A model generated the notes under the pieces. The model saw nothing but the letters and a program-made list of their open reading frames with translations, was not told the DNA's origin and ran no database searches. A stretch of DNA of 64,000 nucleotides from Verrucomicrobiia bacterium. Lineage in GTDB: Bacteria > Verrucomicrobiota > Verrucomicrobiia > Verrucomicrobiales > DEV007. Numbering within the stretch: position 1 is the stretch's first letter; every line of letters starts with the position of its first letter. Below are positions 12,385 through 20,680 of the stretch, piece by piece. A program made the position numbers and the translations under genes. The DNA is taken from positions 434,001 to 498,000 of the forward strand of contig JAUICH010000001.1 in assembly GCA_030427505.1 (NCBI GenBank), in the 5' to 3' direction.

Positions 12385-13371
12385 ATGCACCGCGCCCTAT
12401 ACCCCCTGTTGTTTCTCGTTCTTACGTTGCTAGTCACGCCCGCCTCCCCTGGGGCGGAGGAAAAACCGGAAAACGCGGAGGGCAAGACGCTTCGGGTGCT
12501 CTTCATCGGCAACAGCTTCACCGCCCGGCACAATCTCTCCAAGATCGTCAAGCAGATGGCGGAAGCGGGCAATCCGGGCCTGACGATGGAAGTTAAGACT
12601 GTCATCTACGGTGGGCGGACGCCCCGGGACCATTGGCGGCTAGGCTCTCAGAACTTTGTCAAACTGCCCACCCTGACCGCGGCGGAAGTGGAGGCGACCA
12701 TCGCCTCTCTGGAAGAGGCCGTGGCCAAAGATCCGAAAGACAAATACGCCAGCGCCGCCATCACGCGGCAGAAGGAACTCCTGGCCGGTCTCGAGTCCGC
12801 CGACCGTACCCCGTGGGACGTGGTGGTGGTGCAGTCCTACAAAGACGACCTGAACGGTGAGAATTCCCTCTACGCGCAGTTCGTGCCGAAGTTCGCCGAA
12901 CTCATTCACGCCCAGGGCGCGCGCGTTATTCTTTATGTCACCACGCCAAACACCCAGAACGCCGAGGCTCTGAAAGAGGCTCCTGATCCCGCGCCGATTC
13001 TGGAGAAAGCTCACGCCACGGCCGCCCTGGCGAACCAGGTGAAAGCTGACGTCGCCCCCATGGCACTGGTGGCCCTGAAATGCCAGACCGAACGCCCGGA
13101 CCTGACGCTGCGTTTCATCAATGACGCGCACCTCAACCAGACCATGGCCTACCTGACCGCCTGCACCCTCTACGCCGCCCTCTTTGATAAGAGTCCCGAA
13201 GGTCTGCCAGTGGACTCCGTGACGGACATCCGCTACTGGAACGACAAGGACAAGACCAAGGACCGGGATGGAGAACCCATTACCCGCACCTTCTCCGAAA
13301 AAGACCGCGCCGACCTGCAGCGCATCGCCTGGGAAGGCTATCAGGAATTCAAGAAGCTAAGGAAAGAGTAG
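12385..13371 (+). CDS. Secreted SGNH/GDSL-type hydrolase
   Basis: 328 residues. A signal peptide (MHRALYPLLFLVLTLLVTPA) is followed by LRVLFIGNSFTARHNL. The Ser in GNSFT is the expected nucleophile of this SGNH subgroup. WDVVVVQSYKDD is a later block. FINDAHLNQTMAYLTACTLY near residue 250 supplies the C-terminal Asp-x-x-His dyad (DAHLN). A long helical insertion (about residues 90-130) lies between the first blocks. The protein probably de-esterifies glycans in the periplasm. It is divergent from the ceramidase-like gene, and a GC-rich hairpin follows its stop (see 13415-13456). Confidence 0.85.
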   Translation: MHRALYPLLFLVLTLLVTPASPGAEEKPENAEGKTLRVLFIGNSFTARHNLSKIVKQMAEAGNPGLTMEVKTVIYGGRTPRDHWRLGSQNFVKLPTLTAAEVEATIASLEEAVAKDPKDKYASAAITRQKELLAGLESADRTPWDVVVVQSYKDDLNGENSLYAQFVPKFAELIHAQGARVILYVTTPNTQNAEALKEAPDPAPILEKAHATAALANQVKADVAPMALVALKCQTERPDLTLRFINDAHLNQTMAYLTACTLYAALFDKSPEGLPVDSVTDIRYWNDKDKTKDRDGEPITRTFSEKDRADLQRIAWEGYQEFKKLRKE

Positions 13372-13414
13372 CCGTTAGGGCTGTTTCCGATCCTGTCTTG
13401 TGAGGAAACGATTC

Positions 13415-13460
13415 GCGGCGGCGCGAGAGAAACAGGGAGAAAGCCCGCGCCGCCGCTCTT
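13415..13460 (+). terminator. GC-rich hairpin terminator after the SGNH hydrolase
   Basis: An 11-bp perfect stem, GCGGCGGCGCG at 13415-13425 pairing with CGCGCCGCCGC at 13446-13456, encloses a 20-base loop and is followed by TCTTTT. It lies between the convergent SGNH hydrolase and DsrE-like genes. The T-run is on the plus-strand side, so it should end transcription of the hydrolase. The long loop makes it less than ideal. Confidence 0.6.
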
Positions 13461-13481
13461 TTCGGGGGGAACCGCATTCGG

Positions 13482-13949
13482 TCAGTAGTCGATGACTTTT
13501 GAGGCCTTCGCGAAGAGACCCGCGAGGCCGTCCGGGGTCAGGAGGGTGCAGCCGTCGCGCAGGTGGGCGGTTTCCAGGCCGCAGGCCTTGGCGCAGTGAG
13601 GACAGACCCGCACCTTTCCACCGGCATCGGTGAAGCTCTTCAGCACCGTGGCCACGGTGGCGTCGGACTGACCCCACTTCAGGTCGTTGGGAACCCGGGC
13701 ATCCGCCAGGCGGGCGCCTTCGAGATCGACGAACAGAATCACGTCCTGGCCGTTTTCCTGGAGAGTCCCGGCGATCTTCAACGCCATGAAGACGGCGTGC
13801 ACGTCGTTGGAGTATTTGCTGAGGTGAACCACGGTGGTGGTTTCCGCGGGGTCCGCCGGGAAGGCGGCCGGAGACGCCAGCAGAGTCCAGCCAGCAATGA
13901 GAATGGCCGCGAGAGCCAGGGGGAATCGGGTTTTGGCGAGGGTTTTCAT
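13482..13949 (-). CDS. Exported DsrE/DsrF-like protein
   Basis: 155 residues with an N-terminal signal segment (MKTLAKTRFPLALAAILIAG, cleavage near PAAFPA). The mature part fits a DsrE-like alpha/beta fold: TTVVHLSKYSND, a helix (VFMALKIAGTLQ), DVILFVDLEGARL and GKVRVCPHCAKACG. DsrE/F proteins handle sulfur or act as small redox partners in the cytoplasm; exported versions with Cys pairs are less well characterised. The CPHC..C cluster at about residues 115-122 could be redox-active or bind metal. It converges on the SGNH hydrolase gene and appears monocistronic. Confidence 0.8.
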   Translation of the reverse strand: MKTLAKTRFPLALAAILIAGWTLLASPAAFPADPAETTTVVHLSKYSNDVHAVFMALKIAGTLQENGQDVILFVDLEGARLADARVPNDLKWGQSDATVATVLKSFTDAGGKVRVCPHCAKACGLETAHLRDGCTLLTPDGLAGLFAKASKVIDY

Positions 13950-14118
13950 GGGATTGGAGGTTTCGGGTACTTTGGTCTCTTCAAAATCGCGCCGGAGAAG
14001 GAAGTTACTCCGCGTTTATGGATTAATTATATGCTTATATTGGCAAATGTTATGACCGGCACTTTGGATGAAGCTGTTCTTTTGCCGGGACGAATTTGCA
14101 TGCTATGAGCCAAGGAGA

Positions 14119-15102
14119 ATGAAGGTGTTCCTGTCTGCGTTTTGCCTTTGGCTGGTTGGAGTGAGCGGGTTATTCGCTCCGCTTTCAGCCGGAGGTCAAG
14201 TGTCGCCGCCCGCGAGAGAATTGCTCTCCGCCGTCGCGAAGCGCCTGCCGGACCTTGAGCCGCCCGAGCCATCTTTGTCCCCGGAAGAGATGGATGCCAT
14301 CGTGGCCCTTGTTCTCGAAAGGCCGGACCCGGAAACGTTTTTCGACCGTTACGTCTTCGGTCTTCAGCGCCACGCCGCCAAGCTCTTGACGCCGGAACAG
14401 GCCGGGGAGCTGGAGCAGTTGATTGATCGCTACGCCCCACTCCGCACGCGTTGGCATGACGAACGGAACACGCTTCGCTGTAAGTTCAATGAAGTCATGT
14501 GGCGCTACGCCGCCGCGCCGGAGGCCGAAGCGCCTGGGCTCCGGACGGAACTGGAAGGGTGGATGGAACTCCGCATGGAGTGGACCCTGCGCGAGCACCT
14601 GGTGCATCATGCCCTGAATGCTGAGACTTGGGGCTTGCTCGATACTGAGCAAAGGCAGCACCTCTTGAATGGCGATTGGAAAACCTGCGCGAAGCTGGAC
14701 ACCGGGCACACCCGGGGAAACTTCACGGAGCGGATCATTACCCGTGCCCTTGGCCAGCCAGATCGCCCTAAGGCCTTTGCCTCTGCCTTGGCGGAGTGGG
14801 AGACGGAGCGCGGTCCGTTGCATCAAGAACTGGAAGAAACAGAGGACACGGCTCGACGCGTGGGCTTTGCCATGGATGTGAATTCAACGCCGCTCATCCG
14901 GGAGGTGACGGAAAAGGCTAACTCGGCCTATGCGAAGCTTTACCTGGCCGAAGCGGAAGCCATGCGGCGGCTGGTCCAGGCAGGATACGAGAAACCAGGT
15001 GAAGCGTGTGCCAAAGCTGCTGCGCAGGCCTGGGGAGAAGCCGAAAAGCGCTTCAGTGAAGGGGCGGAGGAGTTGATCCACTTCCTTTCCGCAACGCCTT
15101 AA
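14119..15102 (+). CDS. Secreted helical protein of unknown function
   Basis: 327 residues from ATG 14119, chosen because a signal peptide starts there (MKVFLSAFCLWLVGVSGLFA). An in-frame ATG at 14068 would bury the signal behind 17 polar residues. An AAGGAG stretch lies unusually close to the chosen ATG (about one base away), leaving some doubt. The mature protein is almost all helix, rich in Glu, Ala and Leu, with LLTPEQAGELEQLID near residue 97, reminiscent of LTxxQ/Spy-like periplasmic proteins, but the similarity is too slight for a call. Its TAA stop interlocks with the stop of the convergent HAD gene in a shared TTAA. Confidence 0.7.
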   Translation: MKVFLSAFCLWLVGVSGLFAPLSAGGQVSPPARELLSAVAKRLPDLEPPEPSLSPEEMDAIVALVLERPDPETFFDRYVFGLQRHAAKLLTPEQAGELEQLIDRYAPLRTRWHDERNTLRCKFNEVMWRYAAAPEAEAPGLRTELEGWMELRMEWTLREHLVHHALNAETWGLLDTEQRQHLLNGDWKTCAKLDTGHTRGNFTERIITRALGQPDRPKAFASALAEWETERGPLHQELEETEDTARRVGFAMDVNSTPLIREVTEKANSAYAKLYLAEAEAMRRLVQAGYEKPGEACAKAAAQAWGEAEKRFSEGAEELIHFLSATP

Positions 15103-15881
15103 AGTACTCCTGGCAATTCCCCGATCGATTCAATCACCACCTCCGGCGTCACGTCGGACTCTTCGACGTGTTTGGGCCGGTACTTGCCGGTCTTGACGAG
15201 GATTCCGGTCAGGCCGGCGGCCTGACCACCTCCAATGTCGGATTCGATGTCGTCGCCGATGATGGCGACATTCTCCGGGGGCAGGCCCAGGGATTCGATG
15301 CCGAGACGGAAGAAGTCAGGTGAGGGCTTGCCGATGATGCGCGCTTCGTGGCCGGTGACAAACTCCAGGCCCGCGACGAAGGCACCGATGTCCAGAAGGA
15401 GCCCTTCATCTCCCTGGAAGAAACGGTTCTTGTGCATGGCGACGAGTTCCGCGCCGTTCATGAGTTGTTGGAAGGCGCGGTTCAGCAGGGGATAGCTCCA
15501 GGCCGCTCCGATGTCGCCGACCACCACAAAGTCCGGGTGGTCGCCGTCCTTTGGAAAGGCTTCGAACTCGGGCAGCACGGACTCGCGCACGATCAAGTGA
15601 ACCGAGGGGAGGTTGCCGTTGCGGGACTGGCTGCGCAGGAAGTCCGCCGTCGCCGTGACCGCGCTGAATACCTCTTCGGGTTTTACTGTAAACCCGAACT
15701 TGCGCAGTTTTTCCACCAACTCACCCGCTGTCCGGGTGGTTGTGTTGGTGATGAAGCGGCAGGCGATGCCCTTTTCCGCGAGGGCTTCGAGCGCCTCTTG
15801 AGCCCCTTCGATTGGCTGGTTTCCCACATAGAGCACGCCATCGAGATCGATCAGTAACCCCCGGATGTCGCGCCGCTCCAT
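15099..15881 (-). CDS. HAD superfamily IIA phosphatase (LHPP/NagD-like)
   Basis: 260 residues. HAD motif I is LLIDLDGVLYVG (nucleophile Asp in DLDGV), motif II is FITNTTTRT, the conserved Lys is in GKPSPDFF and motif IV is IIGDDIESDIGGG. The squared C2a-type cap lies between motifs II and III. The arrangement matches the HAD-IIA group that includes NagD and the mammalian phospholysine/phosphohistidine pyrophosphatase LHPP. It is cytoplasmic, with no signal. The substrate is probably a small phosphate ester or pyrophosphate. The gene ends inside the stop codon of the convergent secreted-protein gene, so the two share a TTAA tetranucleotide. Confidence 0.9.
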   Translation of the reverse strand: MERRDIRGLLIDLDGVLYVGNQPIEGAQEALEALAEKGIACRFITNTTTRTAGELVEKLRKFGFTVKPEEVFSAVTATADFLRSQSRNGNLPSVHLIVRESVLPEFEAFPKDGDHPDFVVVGDIGAAWSYPLLNRAFQQLMNGAELVAMHKNRFFQGDEGLLLDIGAFVAGLEFVTGHEARIIGKPSPDFFRLGIESLGLPPENVAIIGDDIESDIGGGQAAGLTGILVKTGKYRPKHVEESDVTPEVVIESIGELPGVL

Positions 15882-15961
15882 GACCTATTAGTGCATCAGG
15901 TTTCCTGCCAGACGCCGTTAGAGATTGCGACTCGGGCCGGAAACCAGTGCCGGATGGAGAG

Positions 15962-17431
15962 CTACTCTTTCTTGTTCCCTTTTTTCTTATCCGAAAGCCA
16001 GCGGGCGAATTCCGGGCGGTCTTTCCATGCGTCCAGGTAGGGTTGGTAGGCAGGTTCTTCCATCCAGGTGCGGGGCGCGGACTCGGCGGGATCGGCGGAA
16101 CCGCTGGGCAAGTCTTTGCCAGCCAGGCTCGCGTCCGCCGAGGCGCTCCATGTCAGCAGTTGCTGTTTCAGCTTGTCGGCCAGCTCGGGTTTCTCTTTCG
16201 ATAGATCCTTCGATTCGCTGGGATCGTCCGTCAGGTTGTAGAGTTCAAAGGTGGCCTTTTCCCCCTTCGTGATGTCCTGGGTGAGAATCTTGTAGTCGTT
16301 GTCCACCAGCGCGGCCCGGTTGGTATGGCGGAAAGGCAGCGGCTTCTTTCGGGGGCCGATTTCTTTCTCGAATAAAGGCTCCAGGCTCATCCCGTCCAGT
16401 GGCTGGAGAAGGGCGGAGTCCGGAAGGTCCAACACGTCCGCCAGGGTGGGGAAGATGTCCACCGTGCCCGCCGGGTAGCTGGTGATGCGCGGCTGAGTGA
16501 TTGCGGCGGGCCATTCGATGATGGCGGGCACGCGCAGGCCGCCTTCGTAGATGGAGTTCTTGAACCCGCGCAGTTCGCCCACGGAGGAGGGGGTAATCTT
16601 CGGCAGGCCGCCGTTGTCGCTGTTGAACCAGAGGAGCGTGTTTTCCGCAATGCCCAGGTCCCGCAGGCCCTGGCGCAGAGTCCCGATGCTGCGGTCCATG
16701 GCCACCAGTTCGCCGTGGTGATCCTGCGACTCTTTATCCAATGCGCCAAAGTCTTCTTTGTCCGCATCCACCGCGCGGAAAGGGCTGTGCGGAGAGCCAT
16801 ACCAGATGACCGTGAAGGAAGGCTGCCCGGCCTCCACCTTGGCGCGGATGAATTTCAGGGCTTCGTCCACGATGATCTCCGAGGAGTCCCCTTCAAACTC
16901 TTCGATCTCGCCCTGCCGGGACATGAGGGGATTGAGGTCGAAGAAGTTCGTTACCGACAACCAGGTATCGAATCCAAAAGCGCCGGGGCTGTGTTCGTCG
17001 CTCGCGAGGATGGGGGCTCCCGGCCCGCGTAAGCCATCGAGGTGCCACTTTCCGAAGTGGCCGGTGGCATAGCCGGCATCCCGCAGCGCCCGGGCCACGG
17101 TTTTTTCTTCCAGGTGCATGGCGTAGCCGTGATTTTCCACCCCCGTGCGGTCATTGGAACGGCCCGTCATGACTGTCGAGCGCGTGGGCGAGCAGTTGGG
17201 CGCCCCGGCATAAAAGCGGTCGAGCCGCAGCCCGTTTTCCGCCATGGCGTTCAGGTTCGGCGTTTTCAGGATGGGGTGGCCGTAGTATTCCGTTTGGGCC
17301 CAGCCCATGTCGTCCGCCATGACGAGTACGATGTGGGGCCGTTCCGCCGCCTGAGCAGGCCGGGCCAGCCAGCCGCCCACGGCGACCAATATGAGAAGCA
17401 AGGGGAGCGAAAAGGGGGTGAAGGGTTTCAT
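15962..17431 (-). CDS. Secreted type I sulfatase
   Basis: 489 residues from ATG 17431 (an ATG nine bases upstream is also possible). A signal peptide ([20 protein letters not shown]) precedes the sulfatase core. [13 protein letters not shown] carries the metal-binding Asp pair. The formylglycine site is C80-S-P-T-R84, the canonical CxPx[10 protein letters not shown] and [12 protein letters not shown] supply further active-site blocks (Lys, His, Asp-Asn). The enzyme should remove sulfate esters from glycans in the periplasm after a maturase converts Cys80; no maturase gene is in the window. The C-terminus ([13 protein letters not shown]...) matches arylsulfatase-A-type proteins of Verrucomicrobiota. 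It lies downstream of the malic enzyme gene on the same strand. Confidence 0.94.
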   Translation of the reverse strand: MKPFTPFSLPLLLILVAVGGWLARPAQAAERPHIVLVMADDMGWAQTEYYGHPILKTPNLNAMAENGLRLDRFYAGAPNCSPTRSTVMTGRSNDRTGVENHGYAMHLEEKTVARALRDAGYATGHFGKWHLDGLRGPGAPILASDEHSPGAFGFDTWLSVTNFFDLNPLMSRQGEIEEFEGDSSEIIVDEALKFIRAKVEAGQPSFTVIWYGSPHSPFRAVDADKEDFGALDKESQDHHGELVAMDRSIGTLRQGLRDLGIAENTLLWFNSDNGGLPKITPSSVGELRGFKNSIYEGGLRVPAIIEWPAAITQPRITSYPAGTVDIFPTLADVLDLPDSALLQPLDGMSLEPLFEKEIGPRKKPLPFRHTNRAALVDNDYKILTQDITKGEKATFELYNLTDDPSESKDLSKEKPELADKLKQQLLTWSASADASLAGKDLPSGSADPAESAPRTWMEEPAYQPYLDAWKDRPEFARWLSDKKKGNKKE

Positions 17432-17500
17432 GCCAGCCATGTTGGCCGACGGCGGCGCCCGCGTCCACTACGTACCTGCGTCCCCTGGGGTGCTTTACAT

Positions 17501-18664
17501 TTAGGCCGCCGCGCTGACCGCCCGGGCCACGATGGGCGCGATGGTGGTATTCAGGGGCGAGGGAAGAATCTTGTCAGCGCTCAGGTCATCCACCGCACCG
17601 GCCAGGGCGCGGGCGGCGGCGATCTTCATTTCCGGAGTGATCCGGGCCGCTTGCGCATCCAGCGCTCCGCGAAAGATTCCGGGGAAGGCCAGCACATTGT
17701 TCACCTGGTTGGGAAAGTCGCTCCGGCCCGTGCCGATGACGGCGGCGCCCCCGGCCCGGGCTTCATCAGGCATGATTTCCGGTACCGGGTTGGCCATGGC
17801 CAGGATGATGGAGTCGTCCGCCATGGTGCGGATGTCTTCCGCCGTCAAAAGGTTACCCTTGCTGACTCCCACGAAGACATCAGCGCCTTTCAAGACCTCT
17901 TTGAGCGAGCCGCTTCGGTCATTGGGGTTCGAAAAGGTCAGTAGCGCTTGTTTCTCAGCATTCAGGTCACTCCGGCCGCGGTGAATGGCGCCCCGGCTGT
18001 CGCACAGAATCACGTCCGCCACGGGCGTGCAGACATTCGGGTCCTGATCGATGCAGCGCAGCAGCTTGGCGATGGCCGTGCCCGCCGCGCCGGCGCCATT
18101 GATGACCACTTTCAGGTCGGCGGGTTCTTTCCCCACCACTTTGGCCGCGTTCAGCATGGCCGCCAGGAGAACGATGGCCGTGCCGTGCTGATCGTCGTGA
18201 AATACCGGGATACCGAGATCTTGGAGCCGGTTTTCAATCTCGAAACACCTCGGCGCGGATATGTCTTCCAGGTTCACGCCCCCGAAAACGGGCGCGATCC
18301 GGCGGACGGTTTCCACGATTTCGTCCGCGTCCTGGGTGTCCACGCAGATGGGCCAGGCGTCGATGTTCGCATACTGCTTGAAGAGCAGCGCTTTGCCCTC
18401 CATCACGGGAATGGCCGCCAAGGGGCCAATATTGCCCAAGCCCAAGACCGCCGAGCCGTCGCTGACGACCGCCACCGTATTGTGCTTGATGGTCAGTTCG
18501 CGCGCCCGGGACGGGTCGGCGGCAATCGCCTCGCAGGGGCTGGCCACACCGGGTGTGTAGGCGATCGAAAGATCGTCTTGCGATTCCACTGGCAACTTTG
18601 AGCTGACCGCGATCTTTCCGCGCAGTTGCTCGTGAATAATGAGAGAGCGTTGGCCGTAGTCCAT
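17501..18664 (-). CDS. NAD(P)-dependent malic enzyme
   Basis: 387 residues, typical of the short bacterial malic enzymes. YTPGVASPCEAIAADP is the malate/active-site region. KHNTVAVVSDGSAVLGLGNIG and VFHDDQHGTA (divalent-metal Asp residues) are signature blocks, and VVINGAGAAGTAIAKLL is the dinucleotide-binding glycine-rich loop. It oxidatively decarboxylates malate to pyruvate and CO2, yielding NADH or NADPH. It begins eight bases after the stop of the Rieske-TPP enzyme gene, so the two are almost certainly co-transcribed. Malic enzyme would supply pyruvate, a likely substrate of the TPP enzyme. No C-terminal phosphotransacetylase-like domain is present. Confidence 0.95.
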   Translation of the reverse strand: MDYGQRSLIIHEQLRGKIAVSSKLPVESQDDLSIAYTPGVASPCEAIAADPSRARELTIKHNTVAVVSDGSAVLGLGNIGPLAAIPVMEGKALLFKQYANIDAWPICVDTQDADEIVETVRRIAPVFGGVNLEDISAPRCFEIENRLQDLGIPVFHDDQHGTAIVLLAAMLNAAKVVGKEPADLKVVINGAGAAGTAIAKLLRCIDQDPNVCTPVADVILCDSRGAIHRGRSDLNAEKQALLTFSNPNDRSGSLKEVLKGADVFVGVSKGNLLTAEDIRTMADDSIILAMANPVPEIMPDEARAGGAAVIGTGRSDFPNQVNNVLAFPGIFRGALDAQAARITPEMKIAAARALAGAVDDLSADKILPSPLNTTIAPIVARAVSAAA

Positions 18665-18672
18665 AGGGTTGA

Positions 18673-20655
18673 TCAGACGAGTAAGGAATCAGTCATGACT
18701 TCCACCAGCGCGGGTCCGCGGTGGTCGCGCGCTTCCATGAGAGCAGCTTCCAGGCTCTCGGGCCGTTCCACCCGAATACCTTTCGCGCCGCAGAGTTCGG
18801 CATACTCGGCAAAGCTGGGGTTGTGGAGGTCAGTCTTCCAAACCGCGAATTCGCCGGCCCGCTGTTCCTTGGTGATTTTGCCCAGTTCGTCGTTGTGCAG
18901 CAGGACGTGGGTGATGTTCATGCCATACTTCACGGCTGTAAGCAGTTCCATCATGTACTGGCCGAAACCGCCATCGCCCGTCACGCACCATACCGGCCGG
19001 CCGAACCACTCGGTATCCTCTTCCAAGGTGGCGGACCAGGCGCCCATTGCAGCGGGATACCCAAAGCCGATGGACCCCAGGTAGCCGCTCATTAGCACGG
19101 CCTGGTTCCCACTGGCTTCGAAGTAGCGGCCGAATGAATAAGTGTTGTTGCCCACGTCCACGGCGATGACGGCGTCTTCCTGCACCTGCCGGTTCATGGC
19201 GTCGAAGACGGCGGCGGAATTGATGCCCCGGCCCCGGTCGTCCGCCAGGCGGCTCGTCTTTTCTTCACGCCAGATGCGCCAGCGCTCCGACACTTCCTCC
19301 CGCATCCCGGGCCGGCGGATGGGTGCCGGAAAAGATTCGCGCAGGAGAGCCAGGGTCCGCCCGATCTCGCCACACACCGGGGTTTCCACGGCGTGGAATT
19401 TTCCGAGCGCCATCGGTTCGAAGTCGATCTGGATGATCGGTTTGTAGGGCGCGATGCCGGTGTGGTTGGAGAACGACGTGCCGATGGCGATGATGCGGTC
19501 GCACTCATTCATGAACCAACTCGCGATGGGAGTGCCCGAGCGGCCCAGCACCCCGCAGCCCAGCGGGTGGTGATCGGAGATTAGCCCCTTCGCTTTGAAA
19601 GTGGTCACCACCGGAATGTCCAGCGCCTCCGCAAAGGCGATCACCGCGTCCCGGTGGAACCGCGCGCCGTGTCCCACGACAATGAGGGGACGTTTCGACT
19701 CGCGGATCTGGGCGGCGGCGGTTTCCAGGACATCTTCCGGTGGCGCTGTTTCGAGGGACGGCAAACGGCCGGAGGGGGCGCCGGCCTTGCCGTTGGGGTT
19801 TTCCATTTCCTGCACTTCGTTCGGTAAAATCAGCGTCACGGGGTTGCGGGTCAGCAGGGCATTTTTCAAAGCCAGGGAAACGAGTTCCCCGTGTTTGCTG
19901 TCCGCGTAAACTGTGTGGTTGAAGGCTGAGACATCCTGAAAAGCCCCTTGTAGATTGACCTCCTGAAACGCGCCGGGCCCCAGCACCTGCGTATCGACCT
20001 GACCGCTCAGGGCGAGCAGGGGAGCGCGGTCCACCTTGGCGTCGTAGAGGCCGGTAATGAGATTGGTGGCGCCCGGTCCGGCGATGGTAAAGCAGGCCGC
20101 CGGCTTGCCGGTCAGCTTAGCGTAGGCAGAGCAGGCAAACGAAGCCGCCCCTTCGTGCCGAATGCCGTAGAAGCTAAGCTCACCCGCTTCCTCCCGGCGG
20201 CGGAGAGCGTCTGCCATGCCCAGGTTGCTGTGACCTACCATTCCCCAGACGTGTTTGACGCCCCAGTTGACCAGCGTTTCCGCCATGACATCCGCGTTGG
20301 TGCGGGGCGCCTTGGGGGGAGCTTCCACCGCGACGTAGATGCCGTCCTCCCGCTCTTCCACGGGAAAGCTCTTCAGCCGGTCGCCATGGCCGCCGGGCGA
20401 CTCTCCGGTCAGCGGATTGAAGTCCCAGCCGTGCCAGGGGCAGCGGAGCCAGCATTGGTCTTCCACGCCTTTCTCGATAGAGCCTTCGCCCAAGGGGCCA
20501 CCCTGGTGCGGGCAGGCATTTTCCAGGGCCCCGTACTGTCCCTGGAAACGCGACAGGGCGATGGAAGCCGTGCCCGCCGTGACGGTGGTGACCCGGCCTT
20601 CCTCCAGGCCGGGAAGGTCGAGCACTTTGTGCCAGAGGAGTGAGGTGTCGGACAT
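18673..20655 (-). CDS. Rieske [2Fe-2S] domain fused to a pyruvate-oxidase-like TPP enzyme
   Basis: 660 residues. Residues 1-112 form a complete Rieske ferredoxin domain with C48-P-H50 and C72-P-W-H75. From about residue 120 the protein is a three-domain thiamine-diphosphate enzyme: PYR domain with candidate catalytic Glu168 (IRHEGAASF), a middle Rossmann domain (about 300-445) and a PP domain with GDGGFGQYMMEL (560-571) ending in HND (587-589), the Mg/TPP motif. GPGAFQEV (227-234) resembles the FQE block of PoxB-type pyruvate oxidases. Known PoxB and acetolactate synthase lack a Rieske domain, so the fusion suggests electrons from a 2-oxo acid (via FAD or directly) pass to the cluster. The substrate is inferred as pyruvate because malic enzyme follows eight bases downstream. 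The Rieske-glutamate-synthase-like gene lies 25 bases upstream. Confidence 0.92.
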   Translation of the reverse strand: MSDTSLLWHKVLDLPGLEEGRVTTVTAGTASIALSRFQGQYGALENACPHQGGPLGEGSIEKGVEDQCWLRCPWHGWDFNPLTGESPGGHGDRLKSFPVEEREDGIYVAVEAPPKAPRTNADVMAETLVNWGVKHVWGMVGHSNLGMADALRRREEAGELSFYGIRHEGAASFACSAYAKLTGKPAACFTIAGPGATNLITGLYDAKVDRAPLLALSGQVDTQVLGPGAFQEVNLQGAFQDVSAFNHTVYADSKHGELVSLALKNALLTRNPVTLILPNEVQEMENPNGKAGAPSGRLPSLETAPPEDVLETAAAQIRESKRPLIVVGHGARFHRDAVIAFAEALDIPVVTTFKAKGLISDHHPLGCGVLGRSGTPIASWFMNECDRIIAIGTSFSNHTGIAPYKPIIQIDFEPMALGKFHAVETPVCGEIGRTLALLRESFPAPIRRPGMREEVSERWRIWREEKTSRLADDRGRGINSAAVFDAMNRQVQEDAVIAVDVGNNTYSFGRYFEASGNQAVLMSGYLGSIGFGYPAAMGAWSATLEEDTEWFGRPVWCVTGDGGFGQYMMELLTAVKYGMNITHVLLHNDELGKITKEQRAGEFAVWKTDLHNPSFAEYAELCGAKGIRVERPESLEAALMEARDHRGPALVEVMTDSLLV

Positions 20656-20680
20656 GGTTTGGGTGGTGGGTTTGACAGGG